From: Cloeon dipterum
Lineage: Eukaryota > Arthropoda > Insecta > Ephemeroptera > Baetidae
Assembly: GCF_949628265.1 (NCBI RefSeq)
Contig: NC_088790.1
Coordinates: forward strand, 28,028,545 to 28,092,544
Direction: 5' to 3'
DNA length: 64,000 nucleotides
Shown here one piece after another: positions 43,401 to 57,334 of this stretch (its first letter is position 1; each line of letters begins with the position of its first letter). The notes below the pieces were generated by a model. That model was not told the origin of the DNA and searched no databases. It was given only the letters and a program-made list of their open reading frames with translations. Both the position numbers and the translations under genes were made by a program.

Positions 43401-46400
43401 AATTCCAAAATAGTTTAAATGTCAATGCCCCCAACATTCCACGAAAATCTATACGCATTCTCTATTTTTGGCTGCTCTTTTTTGAGGAAAATGCTGGATA
43501 TTTTTTTCATTTTTTTTCCTTTCAATTTATTTTAACTGCACGTGTATCTTTAATACTGCTCTAATTATCATCGCAGTTCTTAATTTTACTTAAAGGTTAT
43601 TACATTTTTGGAGGACAAATTATCAGTGCCTACAGTTTAGAATAAATTAGTAGAAAAAATTCAAGTAAATTTGACTCTGTGATTTCACATTTTATGAACT
43701 GTTGAGCTACAAATAACAGACGTCATGATTATTTATTTTAATTTTTTTACCTTCAAATTATAAAAGTTAGTATAAAAAATATATAAAAGAAATTTTTAAA
43801 AATAAATTTAATTTTGTATATCACTTTTAAAATTTTAATATTGAATACTACCATGTTTAAATTAAATTAAAGCTATTTATAATGATATTTTTATTCATTT
43901 AACAATTTTAAATTTGTATAATTTAATGCATTTTCTACTCTTATATCTGCGTGAAAGAATTTCCGCTTTTTCTTCACTGAGTAAAGCATACGTCTTGGCG
44001 AGACGAAGAAATTTCCTCTGAGAGAAATTGCAAAAGCAAACAGGGATGAGTTTCAAAGTGGAACAAAGCGCGCGCCGCGTTGAGACGTGCAGTTTGGCAC
44101 ACACACATACACACACCGCGAGTAAGCAGATACGCTTATTGTTATTAAAGATTAATTTCCCGCAGCAGAAGCAGTGCGGTCGGAAAACACACAGAGTCTC
44201 GCGTGTCGCAGCTCTCGTTTGCGAAAACAAGTTAATGCACTCTTCCATAATACTCTCCTTTTTTATCTCGTCAAACGACGGCACTTTCTTGGGCAAAACA
44301 ACTCGATTAAAAATAAGATTATGATTTATTTATTTATTTGTGAGTGTGTCGCGTTCCCAGGCAGACGCATCCAGTCAGAGCTGGATTATGTGAAAAATAT
44401 GAAAGACAGATAAAAAAAAAATAATCGAGAACAAGTTGCTGCTGTGTCTGTGTTTTTCTTTTTTCTTTCAACTCGCGCCGCCGCCTTGAACGTCGGCCAA
44501 CAATGTGAAAATGAAAAGTGGTGCAATTTAATTATCTCGCTTCAAACCCACGCTCTTCTAATTGCGCGGAACTGGACTGAAAATGAGAAACAGTTGTTTT
44601 CTTAAATAGATTCAAGACGATTGGCTGTATTTTTTCCTTAATTCCAATTAAAATTAGCAAACGATTACGCTTTTTACGACTCTTCATGAGCTGTTAAAAA
44701 TGCTTGGACTGTTTTCTGCGAGGGTTTAATTATTTTTATCTCACGGGTTACTATCAAATTGGATAGACCGTCTAATTAAAATTATGATTGTGATGCTTGT
44801 TAAAAATACGAGTTCAACCACCTTGTAAGAAGGTCTATTGCCTCAAAGAAGCCTAGATTAACCTAGAAAACGTTTTTTTTTTTATACAAGTTGACGACAC
44901 ATCTTGATTATAATCTTTTCTATTCCCTTCTTCAAGATGATAGAATCACGTTGGCGCTGACACTGTTCTTCAAGAAAGAAAAATTAAAGATTATAACTTT
45001 TTTAAATATCCTTGAAGTTTTTTAAATATATTTTTAGTTAAAAGCGAAATGGATTGGATGCGTAATATATAGATTAGGAAAATGCCATTAATTTCGCAAG
45101 CGGTTTAGTCATAGTTTGCGTATTAAAAGACGATAATATTAGTTTATTTACCACTTTTTTGTAGAGTTCGTTAAACCTTTATCGGATTAAAGCGACAGCG
45201 GATAGTTGGGAAACTTCCGATTCGTTTTTGACAGAGGCAATTGTGCCACTTTTGCTTTTGAACTGTTCGTTTTAAATTTAAAAGGTTTCAAATTTAGCTG
45301 ATTAAAACTTGCGATTTATAAAAAAGTCATTAATTGCTTTGGAATTTTTCTGAAATTATATAACAAAAATTACTATTAATTGATGAGGAATTAAAATAGC
45401 ATTATTTGAAATTAATTTTTGACGGTGTCAATTAATTCAGTGCCGATTTTCAAATAAAAAATCCACCAAAGTAACTCGGGTTGTGTGTTTCTATCAATTT
45501 CCGGTGCGTCGAGCCTCATTCGAGCCTCAGGAATCGATTGACACAACCAAAAATGAAGTTTCATTGCTACCTAAACAGATTTGGATAAAAAAATCTATTA
45601 CAAATCAGTATAACCAAGGCTTTTTATTAATTTGAACGGGATTTCAGAACCTCATTTTTATATAAAAATTAAACAAACTAAACCAGCGTCAAAATATGAA
45701 CTGAAAAGTGAACTAAAAATTAAAAACTGCCCGAGAAAAATTGGTTTAAAGACCTTCGGGACGTGAAGCACATTCCAAACTTCACATTTACAACTATTTC
45801 AGCAACGTCAACTTTCGCCACCGTTTAGAAATTCAGCTAATGCAGTTGGACCAGCCGCCGGTTAAAATTAGGCATCTGAGATCTTCACAGAGAGACTGGT
45901 GTTCATTCCAAACTGAAAATTTTACTTCATAGTTTAAAAAGAAGACAATTTGGTATACCATTTTTATTAATATATATTTTCAACCTAATCTGAATAATTA
46001 AAAAGGTTTTTTATTTTTCTCATTAAAAAAAAAAAATTCTTTGGGCTTTAGAAAAAAACCTACATTTTTCCTTGTGATATAAATCTCATTTAACTTGTTC
46101 AGGCTTAAACCTTTCGTAATTTATGACAGTTTTACCAAGAAGCTTGAGCCAAATCCTTCCATCCGTAAATTCCAGTCAAAATAAACCATAACAAATAATG
46201 TAGAGCAGTTGTTGCACATGGAACGCATCCGGAACTCACAAAGTTGCCTCCTGGCTCTGGCTGTCTCTTTTTCCAAACAATAATAAATGCACCCGCATGC
46301 AGCAGTCCGAAAAGAAAGATGGGCATAAATAAATCGTGCGCGCTGCTCTCTCTGTTTACATCCGAGGAAAAAGAATGCAACAATCGCGGGAGGGTTGTAA

Positions 46401-47029
46401 TTATTTCCGACTGGCTGCGCCATAAATTTTCGGACTGATTATAGGTCTGAAATGCACACACACTCACGCAGTCTTCGAAATAATGGATTTATTCGCCTGC
46501 TCGACTGCCGAGCAATGAGCGGATCGGCCTCATTAATAAATAATGCAGCGCCTCTGCTCCTTTTTATTCTTTTGATCCGCGACCATTAAAATTGAATTAG
46601 TCGCTCGATTTATCTCTCGCTCTCCCGCGCGCAGTCGATAGACAGAAGAATGAGCAATTATATATGTTATATCCACGATCCCAGCAGCTACACGGCAGGC
46701 ATTCCTCCTAATTGATTAATTTTACACAGCTCTCATTACTGGAAATTTGCTATAAAATTCTGTTTTATGGTTTCAGCAGGGGCTTGAACTTTGTTCAGAG
46801 AATAAATTGAAATTGTATCTATGGAATTTTTAACTTGGTTATTCTAAAAATATAATCAATTTAATTTTTGTGGAAAATTGTGGAAAATGATCAGTAATTA
46901 ACCTTTAAAAAGGAAAAATTTAAATTATTTCCTCAAGTTCTTGTTATTAAATTGGATAAAATGATTGCTTTTCCCTGGAATAATAACTGACATTGGCACT
47001 AAGAAATATAAGTATGACCAGTCTAATAC
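40464..47029. other. Long non-coding stretch
   Basis: No exon, RNA gene or inverted repeat that I can support. GC-richer patches occur at about 41,440-41,900, 43,960-44,290 and 46,120-46,680; a CA-type microsatellite is at 44,098-44,118. Reading frames over the patches have no recognisable motif. It could be intergenic or an intron of a gene outside the window; spaced GC patches could be regulatory. Confidence 0.4.
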
Positions 47030-47444
47030 ACCAGTCGTATAAGCCCTTATTATTCGAAGCCACCAACAGATGGTGCCACCATATACTTCAGTAATAAATT
47101 TAATTTTAAGACACTTCCGCTGAGATTTCAGACTCAATCTTGTCACTTTGCGTTCTTCACTTACTATGTTTTCTTTTAATGTTCTGAAAACCAAAATCGG
47201 TTAATTGTAAGCCAAACGTCGTAGAATCGTGAAATGCTATTTTTTTTAAAAATAATATCTTTCCCATCGTTTCTACGGTGAATGGCTGGACTGATTTTGG
47301 TTTTCAGAACGTCAAAAGAAAGCATATAAAGTGTAGAATGCACAGTAACAAGATTGAGTCTGAAATCGCAGCGGAAGTGTCTTAAAATAAAATTTATTAC
47401 CGAAGTATACGGTGGCGCCATCTGTTGGCAGCTTAGCAACTGGT
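47030..47444. mobile_element. Foldback element, family F copy 1
   Basis: Two arms of roughly 200 bp in inverted orientation: left contains CCACCAACAGATGGTGCCAC, AAGACACTTCCGCTGAGATT and CTGAAAACCAAAATCGGTTA; right contains the inverses (TGATTTTGGTTTTCAGAACG, AGCGGAAGTGTCTTAAAAT, GGTGGCGCCATCTGTTGGCA). Outer ends are ACCAGTCGTATAAGCC and GCAACTGGT. Frames over the arms are mirror images, not genes. Confidence 0.8.
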
Positions 47445-48291
47445 GAATTCGACGAAATATTTTAAAAATTTTACCAACCATGATATAACTCTGGCTGCAG
47501 AATAAACTATTCTGAATAAAAATAAAACCAGCTCTTTTTAATTTTTAAAATAATGAAAGAAAGTAAAATGGTGACATAATATTTAGTTAAATGACTTTCC
47601 CCAAAATTTCAGTCATAAGTATTTAAAATATTTTTTACATTTGTTATTTTGATTCAGGAAATGTGCGATCTGTGTGTGTTGAATCCTTTTAGCATTCCAG
47701 CTGTGTGGGTCTCATTTGCACTCGTAAACAAAAATCATTTCCGCGATTGAGTTTGCATAAATCACGCGGAGGGGAAGTGGCGCGAATAATTCGCACTCTA
47801 AAGCCGGCGCCGAAACAAACAGGTGACGCGCGCTGCCGTGTTTGTTTTTTTCCTGGCTGCTTTTACCATTTTTAATTTATCCTTCACCGTGACCTTGCGG
47901 CTCGCGTGTGTTTGTGCCTCGCGCGATTATTATATATCCAGCCAGCACCAACCGACCGACCCGACCCACCGACTCTATAAATATATAAAGCAGGGGGAAC
48001 TATGCATAAAAACAACGCCTCTTATTCTCTGCGATATATAAAGGCAACAAAGTTTTCATGCAATAAATCGATCAGTCTTGCAAAACTGAAATATTTTTAT
48101 GGACTACAGGGAATTTGCAACAGCGGAAAGGAGGTTAAATTTTTCCTTAATGGTAATTCAATCGAGAAACTGATGATTAAATGGAAAAATTGCGGTGAGT
48201 TGATTCTCTAAATGCAAAAATAATCCCTGAGGATTCAGGTCGCACCACTGTAAATTTTTTAGAAAATGCTCTGCAAAGTTAGCATGCTTTT
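47445..48291. other. Non-coding spacer with GC-rich patch
   Basis: GC-rich patch at 47,760-47,970 and AT-rich remainder; no supported gene. Confidence 0.4.
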
Positions 48292-48723
48292 ATACTGGAA
48301 AAGCGTGGAAAATGCTTGTTGCCAATGCATAAACTCGTCCTTTATTAGGATTCAGTTAAAGCCTAAATTGACCTAAGAAGCGCTGTAATTTTTTGAGAAA
48401 ATTGGCTGGAAAGTTGCCGTGGTTTTCAAATGGTAATGGCTGTCTCCTTACTTGAAATCCGATTTAATTTCAAAACCAAGAGTTTCCCCAATAAGTGGCA
48501 TACACCGTTGGACAGATCTCGACGAGAGGAATCGGAATATGCCGAGCAAATATGTTCAAGCGCTGTAAATTTTGGAGAAAATTGGCAAAATTTGAATTTT
48601 TAATGCAGGAAGGTCATTTTTTATTATTGCAAATTGTTGAACAAATTGTTTATCGGTCAATTGTTTAAGGCATCCAACAATTTAAATAATTTTCAATTGT
48701 TTCCCAGTATCATTCCACTTTAA
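48292..48723 (+). mobile_element. MITE family E, copy 3 (left end lost)
   Basis: Collinear with 39,975-40,393 from ATACTGGAAAAGCGTGGAAA to CATTCCACTTTAA (TTAA at 48,720-48,723). The first 15 bp or so of the left end are missing. Confidence 0.8.
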
Positions 48724-49352
48724 TAGAAATCTTATTTTATTTCTCAACAAAGGGTTTCTCCAATACACTGTTAGATAACAAAACAAAATCTGATAAGAAA
48801 ATATGGCTGAGTGCAGTGTATTTTGGAGAAAATAAATAAAATTTGACTTTAAACGTTACAAAAGAGGTTCTCTTTTGATTAGAACAAATTGTTAATTGGC
48901 ATTACCTATTTGATCAACTTATACTGCTAATTGTAGACAAAAACTCTTGTAATAAAATATAATTTAAAACTTAATATAAAAATGAGATCTAAAAATCGGA
49001 TCTCAAGTAACAGGGAATGAAAATTTACTTTCGCGCTTTGAAATCGAAATTTTTCAGTTTCTGAGATTCGATTTTATATTTTAATTTATTTTAAAGAGAA
49101 TTTACGTTTAATTGTTATGTATCTTAAGGTAACTGATGTAACCACTTTAGTTTTCATAAGAAAAAAGCACTATTTTTATTTTCCGCATTTTTTTTTTAAT
49201 TTTTTAACATTTTAATGAAAGGACCACCGCAGATCAAAACCTTAAAAAATAGCGATATTACTCGCACCCAAGAACTAATAAATTTAACTTGCATGATTGT
49301 TTTTTGGGAAGTGATCTTCAAAGAGTAAGAAGACTAGCTCTTAATTGCACAC
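48724..49352. other. Spacer between inverted E copies
   Basis: About 630 bp of AT-rich sequence, no coding signal. With the flanking E copies it could be a composite unit. Confidence 0.4.
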
Positions 49353-49783
49353 TTAATACTGGGCGACAATTGAAAATTATTTACATTGTTGGATGCCTTA
49401 AACAATTGATCGATTAACAATTTGTTCAACAATTTGTAATAATAAAAAAGGAGCTTCCTACAGTAAAAATTCAAATTTTGCCAATTTTCTCCAAAATTTA
49501 CAGTGCTCGAACATATTTTCTAGGCATATTCCGATTCCTCTCGTCGAGATCTGTCCAATGGTGTTATTGGGGAAACTCTTGGTTTTGAAATTAAATCGGA
49601 TTTCAAGTAAGGAGACAGCCATTACCATTTGAAAAGCACGCTAACTTTTCAGCCAATTTTCTAAAAAAAAAAAAAAATACAATGCTTCTTAGGTCAATTT
49701 AGGCTTTAACTGAATCCTAAGGGACGAGTTTATGCATTGGCAACAAGCATTTTCCACGCTTTTTCAGTATCATTCCTCTTTAA
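49353..49783 (-). mobile_element. MITE family E, copy 4 (inverted)
   Basis: Inverted relative to copy 3, ending CAGTATCATTCCTCTTTAA with TTAA at 49,780-49,783; left border TTAATACTGGGCGACAATTG with a small deletion in the terminal repeat (TTAA at 49,353-49,356). Closest to the copy at the window start. Confidence 0.8.
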
Positions 49784-50129
49784 TTTTGGATAATCCTTGC
49801 AACAATCGTGAAAAGTTTATATTAATGATTGACTCATTTCACCAGAATTTTGTAATAAGGTAAAATTGTTGTTATAGATTCTTGAGTCACTGCTATTGAC
49901 AAAATTAAAACACTGGCTATTACAGACAATTAAAGTCAACAACTAGTGATTTCAATCTCCAAAAAAGCCGACAAAATTTCACCTAGGGGGCCTTGAAAGA
50001 AAATTATTATCATAATCAGAGGTAATTTTTTTCGTTATTTTTTTTAGACGGAGCTAGGCAAAGTACATTATTGTGACTCATGTATCGGGCTTTTCATGTT
50101 GGCAAAATAATCATATTTTATTATTCATG

Positions 50130-50470
50130 AGTATTTTTTCAAAGGAGTCTTATTCATTGCGTCCAAAAGTTAGTTGATCAGCCAAAGCAGGCACGCTACC
50201 CAATACAGCCGCGAAAGCGAGATAGACACACAGCAGAAACTGTCGCTGCCCTTATCTCGCGGAGAAAAAAGCGCGCCGCGACTTGCCACAGTATCCGGCG
50301 GCGGCGGCGGCGGACGAACAGAGCAGCTCATTCAAGCGACTGCCCTTGTATTGCAACCGCGCGGGTCAAATTTGGAGAAAATGTGTACGTGATGCGAACA
50401 GGGTGAACCTGCTTAAATCCCATTGTCCCTGAAGGTTGCATGCTCGAAGGTTTGATTTCTCTAAATCAAG
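50130..50470 (-). repeat. Repeat S relic with GGC expansion
   Basis: Inverse of 21,190-21,450 (AACCTGCTTAAATCCCATTG then TCCCTGAAGGTTG; GCCCTTATCTCGCGGAGAAA). It contains a GGC run (about 50,297-50,314) in place of the GGTG(A/C)AC of other copies. Confidence 0.65.
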
Positions 50471-50676
50471 CGAATGAATGGGATTATAACACAAATGGGA
50501 GGTTCAAAAGATTTCCAAACGAATGAATATAATATATAGCCTTCAAAAAAGTGGAAAATACAATACAATTTATAGGCACTGCGGCACTTTTACATCTCAT
50601 CTTTTAAAAATAGGTGGATATTGATACAGGGCGAGAATTGTTGGATTTAATAAGCAGTAGTTAATAAATAAATCAT

Positions 50677-51009
50677 TTGCAATAATTAAAAAATTACCTT
50701 GGTACGGTAAAATTCAAATTTTCTTTAAAAATTTCCAGCGCTTGACCATATTTTCGAGGCAGATTTTGATTCCTCTCGTCAAGCTATGTCCAACAGCACT
50801 TGAAACCTTTTAGGGAAACTCTTGGTTTTGAAATTAAATTGGATTTCAAGTAGGGAGACAGTCCTCACCATTTGATTCATTCTAACTCTGCAGCCGCTTT
50901 TTTAAAAAATTCACACGACTACCTAGGTCGATTTTAGCTTCAACTCAGTCTTAAGGGTTGTGTTCATGCATTGGTAACAAGCATTTCCAGGATTTTGCAG
51001 TAATTTTAA
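50677..51009 (-). mobile_element. MITE family E, degenerate copy
   Basis: Diverged but collinear: GATTCCTCTCGTCAAGC, GGGAAACTCTTGGTTTTGAA, TTGGATTTCAAGTAGGGAGA and TTCATGCATTGGTAACAAGC. Confidence 0.65.
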
Positions 51010-54000
51010 TTAAATAAATATATTTGTAATGAGACACGAGACACGTGCTCTCCTAAACACGTGTGCATATAGCGAAAAATTCATAGTGTGACTCATTGGG
51101 GGCCTTAACATCGTGAATGTAGTTCATTAACACTGGAAACGAGAGCGGCAGAAAACTCATTTTCCGACCGTGAGTCAGGTCGGAAAAGAGGCAAAACGGA
51201 AGTTAGTCACACAGGTGCAACGATTTTTATATAACACACGTTGAATTTAAAAATGATGAAATCAACTCGTACGATCACCACACAGATATAATTTTTCCCC
51301 GTGACGCACGAGACACACGAGGAAGCCCGGTTTCTTATCTTAAATTATAAGTTTGGAATTTTCCGATTAGATTATGTACTGAAAAAGATTTGATGAAAGA
51401 CCCGGTTGCATTTCATCAGCCACGAGCGGCCGTGGGAAAAGATACATTATTAAATTGCTGACAAAAGGAATTCCGCACATGACAGTTGGGTATGACCCCC
51501 TGACGCGTTTGTTTGACATATGTACTCCCTTGTCCCCAAACGAATGCCTAAGAAAAAATGAATTTACTTCTTATACCTGCCAGGAATGCATCATTAATGT
51601 CAGGAGAGAAGGACGACTTTTGTGCTTTTAAAACTTTATTCTGTGACAAGGAGAAAAACTGTTTTATAGTATAGAATAAGCAGGGCTGTAATTGGCGAGT
51701 TTTTGATTGATTTACTGACGATTGTGGGGAAAGTAATTAAAATAAAACTTTTTTGAAGGCTGATTTTATTTTTTTATAATGATTTGTGGAAAATTAGGTA
51801 ATAATTATTGTGATTCCCATAGCATCTGTCCCTACAATCGCGCCGCGATAACAGCGAGTGTAAAAAGTGCGTGTATAGTGCAGCTAAAAGAAGACAGAAT
51901 ATGCCAAAAGAGACTCCCACGATCTAAAATGCAAAGGGGAGACGTTGAGCGAGAGAGGAGATGAACTGGAAGTGGACAATTTTGGTAATAGATTATTTTT
52001 GTGCGTAAAAATATCGAAAATTCCATTTATTGTAAACCTCATTCCTGCAAATCATCTAAATTGTGAACTTCCCCCAGGGTCTCTTTGGCACTCTTCTCCT
52101 TTTTGCCGCACTCTAAACGCACTATTTTATTTTACACTCGTCGCACGCACGGTGCGATTTATTAAAAAAAATGTAGGGACAAGGGGGATAAAATGGGAAT
52201 CACAATTAACTGTAAAGGATGTTTTTTTTTAAATTAAGATAAATCTGAAATTATACACAAGGAATTCGACGCCATTTCATGCTGGTCTTTTTTTATTTAA
52301 ATTTCAACATTTCATGTAATTTTTAATTTCGAGACTTTTGTCTATTTTCTACCCCTTACATCTCTAAACTAGTACTCAGTTTTAGGGGTTGATTTTTAAA
52401 TTTAAATAAGAAAGCTCTGGAAAAACTGAAGGTGACGGACTAAAATTCTATAAATTAATGCCATAAATGCATTTTAGAAAACTACCTCGATAAAAGAAGA
52501 CTTATTGATCAAATTTATTGCAAGGGAGAGATGAGTTTTAGAGGACGTTGACCTGGGTTCCAGCATGCTGCAGCCGGCAGACAGCAACAAAAACATATTT
52601 ATTGTGGTCCAGTACATAGACAGATGCGCTTTTGCCCCTCCGTGAACCTCCCAGGGGCGAAAGGAAACAAAATAAAAGGTGCATTCAGGCGGATCACGGA
52701 TCACTCAAACGCTCAGCATTTCAGCAATCGTGAATTCGAGAATGCGGTGGAAGACGTGCCAGAAGTCTCGTGGACCCGAGAGCGAAAAAGAGGCGCCGGC
52801 TGCACACACACACACACGCGCGAAAATAAATATACAACGAACACTCCAATTACGCTTCTGCTGAGAGAGACAGAGGGAAAAAATAAACACGCGGCTGCCT
52901 CCTCCGCCCAACCGGCTCCAAGGAGAGAGAATGACTCGAAAATTGAGCAATGCACCCATTGCGCCTCCTCATCCTCATGCAAGGGCATTTTTATTTTTAA
53001 TCCTCCGCCAGCGGGATGGGAATTTTAGCAGTGCGATGCTCTGTTCACGGTCGATTTTTTTTAGACCGAAATAAACGAGGCTTCCGAGTTGTAATAACAA
53101 ATAAGTTAGGGACAAAAATAGATAAAGTTTGTGGCAAAAAAGCATGTATTGCCAGAACAATTTGAACTGTTTACATCAGTTTTTAGGAAAATTATAAATA
53201 GGAATCTCACTCTAAGACGGATGGAAAATCTGGTAAACATCATCATTGCACTGTAATTCATAAATTTGGTTAAACTCCGTTTTAAAAAGCTCAATCCCTG
53301 ATTTTGAGCATTTTAAGGTAGATTGATTGTCACTTTATTGCAAAATTTAGCGTCAGTTTTTTAATTAACGTAAATTTATTTTAAAAAATTTTTATTATAA
53401 GTCTGGTGAGAGGCGGGGGTAGTTCGGGGTTCCCCATTTGCTTGTATAGTTTATCACTAAACTCTTTTGAATTTTACAACTTCCAGTGGTTTTAAATTTA
53501 AATTTGATTTTTAATTACTTAATTAATTAATTTAAAAGGGCTTTTTAGATTCGGCGCGCTTATAAATTGCATTTTACTGAGGAGAAACTGACGGAAAGAT
53601 GGCTTTTGCAAAAAAGTGACTTAAGAATTGTATTATCTCACCTTTTTATTTCAAAAATTAATAATCAGCTTTTCTGCATTGAGCTTCAAAGCAGAAATTG
53701 TTTTTGAGTTACGGACCAAGCAGGGTATTCCTACAACACTATAGATATTTAGGAAAATTTGGCAAAATTGAACAATTTTAGAAAAATACTTAATGTTTAA
53801 CATTTTATTTTCGGTACACCACAGCCTTGGAATTCAATTTGGACTGAAAAAGTCGTAAAATCTTTAAAATTATATATTATTTCTTTTGAACGTGAACTGA
53901 CAATGAGCTTAAAGAATATTATTTTCTTCTTGTTATTGCTACGTTCGCTAAATAGAACGTTTTTTTTTAATTTCTTAAACACTCTCTGAGCTAAAATGGG

Positions 54001-55618
54001 AACAGAAACAACGAGATTATACGCCGAATATTTTCAAGCGTGAACTTTACTTGATCTTAAGAAGAAATGTAAGATTTTTAACTGTGTTCAAGAAGAAATT
54101 GCAGTTAAAATTAGCATTGCTGATCGTTATAATTTAATCTCTACAAAAAAACAACTCATGGAAATTATCTAAAAGTCTTTAACCTGAAATCTAAATAAAA
54201 ATTTCTCGGACCTATTTTTAAAATAACCTGCAATTAAAGTTAATTGTTCTGTTTTCTGATTTCAGACCCTTTTATACATATAAAATTCAGGCGCGTGACT
54301 TCCTGTTTTTCAGCTGCGGCGAAACTTTCTGCGCACAAAACAAAAGGCTGGCAAACTTACAGCTTAGATTTTATAGGTCGTTTATTTTATTTTTTATTTT
54401 TTTGCACCCGCCGGGGCCTATTAAAACGAGCTAAAATTTTATCAGCGCACAACCTGCACCGCAAGCGTCGTAAAGTTTCCCTTTCCGTGCGAGCTGTGCA
54501 CTTGAAAAAAAAAGGGTCGCAACCTTATTAAATAACACCCTTCTTTGTATACAAGCTTTTCATCAAACAGTGTCGCTCTATCGAGAGAATCAACAAATGA
54601 GTAATCTTCACGCGGCTGCAAGAAAGTCACATTGAATGTAAATATGCATAGGAGAAACGAGCAATTACTGCCGGCTTATCTGCTCTCAATGAGAGTGAAA
54701 TAATCGACCTCAAGTATGCTAATGAGTTCATCTGCGGCATTGTTGGCCCGCGGCCAGACTCTCGCGGCGGCGGCGGCGGCCTGCGCCTCGCCTTCTCGAT
54801 TCACGCGGCTTACTTAATTTTTTTCCCTAGCTCTCAAACAAATAACCGCACTCTGCGAGAGAGGATGAGCCAAAAATATACACACATAACGCGCCGCTGT
54901 GGAGCTCGCCGAATTTCCACCGCGCATATGTCCGCGTAAATTGAGTTTAATTTGCGTCATCCCGCCGAAGCGACGACGCCGCTTGATATATATGTCTCCG
55001 CAGCCTATCTTGCAAATTTCAATTGGCCCAGATGGCTTTTTCACAACCTCGAATGAAACTATAAAGTTAAATATAACAAGATAAATTTTTTAAATTAATT
55101 AATCTCTTTAGAAATTCGAGGGAATATTGCTTAAGTGCAAAAATGGCTCGTTTCGGGCAAAACAAATCAAGAAAAAATATAAATTTTGGATTTTTAATTT
55201 AATCTTAGAAGACATTTATATTTTTGAAACGTACTATTTCACCTTCTCGGAATTCAGTTTAAAAATAAATCAAGCATCTTTAAAATAAATACCATTATTG
55301 ACTTTTTTCTAATTGGAAAAGCCCTTAAAAATTAAACACTTGAACGTTTGAAATTCCGCAAATATTAAAATATTCCGAATTTTAAATTAGAAAATTTGGA
55401 ATTATGTTCTTAACATATTACCGCTTGTTTTAATTTGAAAACGGGCTGGCACACAGCAGGCACACATTATAGGACTGCACCACTCAGATCAAGCAGAGGC
55501 AGCGAGACACGTAGAGCCTATTTCTCGTTTAATTAAATACCATTTATATGTTTCAATCTTGACTCCCATACCACCTACTCTGTTTTAAATCGCCAGAATT
55601 AAAAAAAAACTAAGGATG
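51010..55618. other. Long non-coding stretch
   Basis: No supported gene or inverted repeat. GC-richer patches at about 51,830-51,960, 52,600-53,000 (with a CA repeat at 52,802-52,819) and 54,730-54,990 (with a GCG run at 54,764-54,780). Frames over the patches are unrecognisable and lack exon context. Confidence 0.4.
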
Positions 55619-56047
55619 TTGTAACGTTGTAAAGTTTAATTGGCTCGAGACTCGGTTTGACTCGTAGATTATTCAAAGAGAGAATAATTTATTTTTATTT
55701 TTTGTATTAAGCTAGAATGTGAATCCAGTGGCATTGATATCGGAGACAAAACACCGAAATCACCGACGATTAGATTTCCAAACTGACGATACGTGTGGAA
55801 ATGAAATGTAAAAGCATGGGCGAGATCAGCTATACTTCAGGGCAAAATCAAACTGAAATGCGGAAAGTAAAAACGCACTTTGCATTTTTACGCGATAGAA
55901 TTTAATTAGCAGACTCTGTCCCCCTGATGATGCGGTTAACACAGCTCTAAATATAATATTACAAAAAAATAAAAATAAATTATACTCTATTTGAATAATT
56001 ATGAGTTAAATCTAGTCTCGAGCCAATTAAACTTTACAACGTTACAA
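55619..56047. mobile_element. MITE with perfect 34-bp terminal inverted repeats
   Basis: 429 bp. Both ends read TTGTAACGTTGTAAAGTTTA going inward and continue perfectly to GGCTCGAGACT. The interior is non-coding and not repeated elsewhere in the window. The target duplication is unclear (TG at both sides at most). Confidence 0.85.
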
Positions 56048-57033
56048 TGCGTAGAAGGTGCTTTAAGATTTTTTTTGGATCCGAAGCACGAGAAATCGCA
56101 TTAAAATTATTTATTTTTCTTTGAAGTATTTAAATTAATATTGGCTTTTCATATTTAATTTAAATTTTATAAAATACCCTGCACTTCTTTATAAAATATA
56201 CCATTGATTAAAATCCATTAAAGCTGTATTGAGAAAGAGTTTAAGAGAAACTTTTTAAAAATGCTTGAACATGAAACAATATTATCAAAATTTAATTTAA
56301 TTTTCCGAGCGTTTCTTAAAAGGTTGAAGGATGAAAGGTCTGTTAATTGGAACCCCTGTGACTGATTGTTGTTATTTTCACAATATTTGCCAAAAGCAAT
56401 GTATATTGCGCTTCATTTCAAACACGAGGATTTATTTTTACCAATATCTAAAATAAATAGGTAATTTCGGGATTATCGCATTATTTTAGTTAATTTCGAC
56501 CAAGCCGATTGCCTCGGGTGTGTTGGGGGTTATTTCTGGACCTTTCTAGCACACACATGAACGCACAAAAGGTATCGGGGCGAAAGACTCGCATGCACGC
56601 TGCTGCATTGTCATTCGCACGTATACCTCAAAAAGCAATATCTGCCATAAAAAATTATTAAACTCAGACTTGTCCCAATGATCAAAGGTCGGTATGGTTT
56701 TAAAGCATACAGCCCCCGCCCATAATATGAAATTTGTTGTTTAAATTACAAATTAATGTCTTTTAAGTTCAATTTTAAGATTTAAAAATGCAAGACGCGT
56801 GCCCTTGTAAGCTAAGTGAGTGGCGACGGGCGCGGACGCAGTTCTTCACTTATTTAAAAAAAAAACATGATTTTTTTCCTTATTCTCTTGATTTATTTGA
56901 AAATTGGCCGACGCCGCGTGTGTCCACAAGATTCTCCTTTTCAAAACATGTTTTTCTAATACAATAGACAGTATGTCGTCCTTGCTTGTAACAACTTAAA
57001 TAATAGTTTCAATAGCAGGCCTGCTTTAATCAA

Positions 57034-57066
57034 TGTGGCGCCTTCTCGCCACTACTGTCGGACAAT
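57034..57066. mobile_element. Solo end of the 297-bp MITE family
   Basis: TGTGGCGCCTTCTCGCCACT followed by ACTGTCGGAC matches the outer end of the element at 27,994-28,290; the rest is missing. Confidence 0.7.
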
Positions 57067-57334
57067 TTCTAGATCCTGGCCTAGGGGTATAGCTAAATCA
57101 CTCTTAAAAAACATGAACAATGCTTCAATTGAGGCAGCTTCCTAAACTGAGCGAAATTTCGCACAGCTTCTAACCCCTGAATATTTAATTTAATCTCAAA
57201 ATTATCATTCGGGAAGCGAAAGATCTCCGAAAATGATTAACAAATATTATTTTTTGAAGATTTTAACAAACAGATTTATGCCAGTGTGTAAATATTTGGG
57301 CTGTGTAGAAAAATCTAGTCTTTATATTGTTAAA

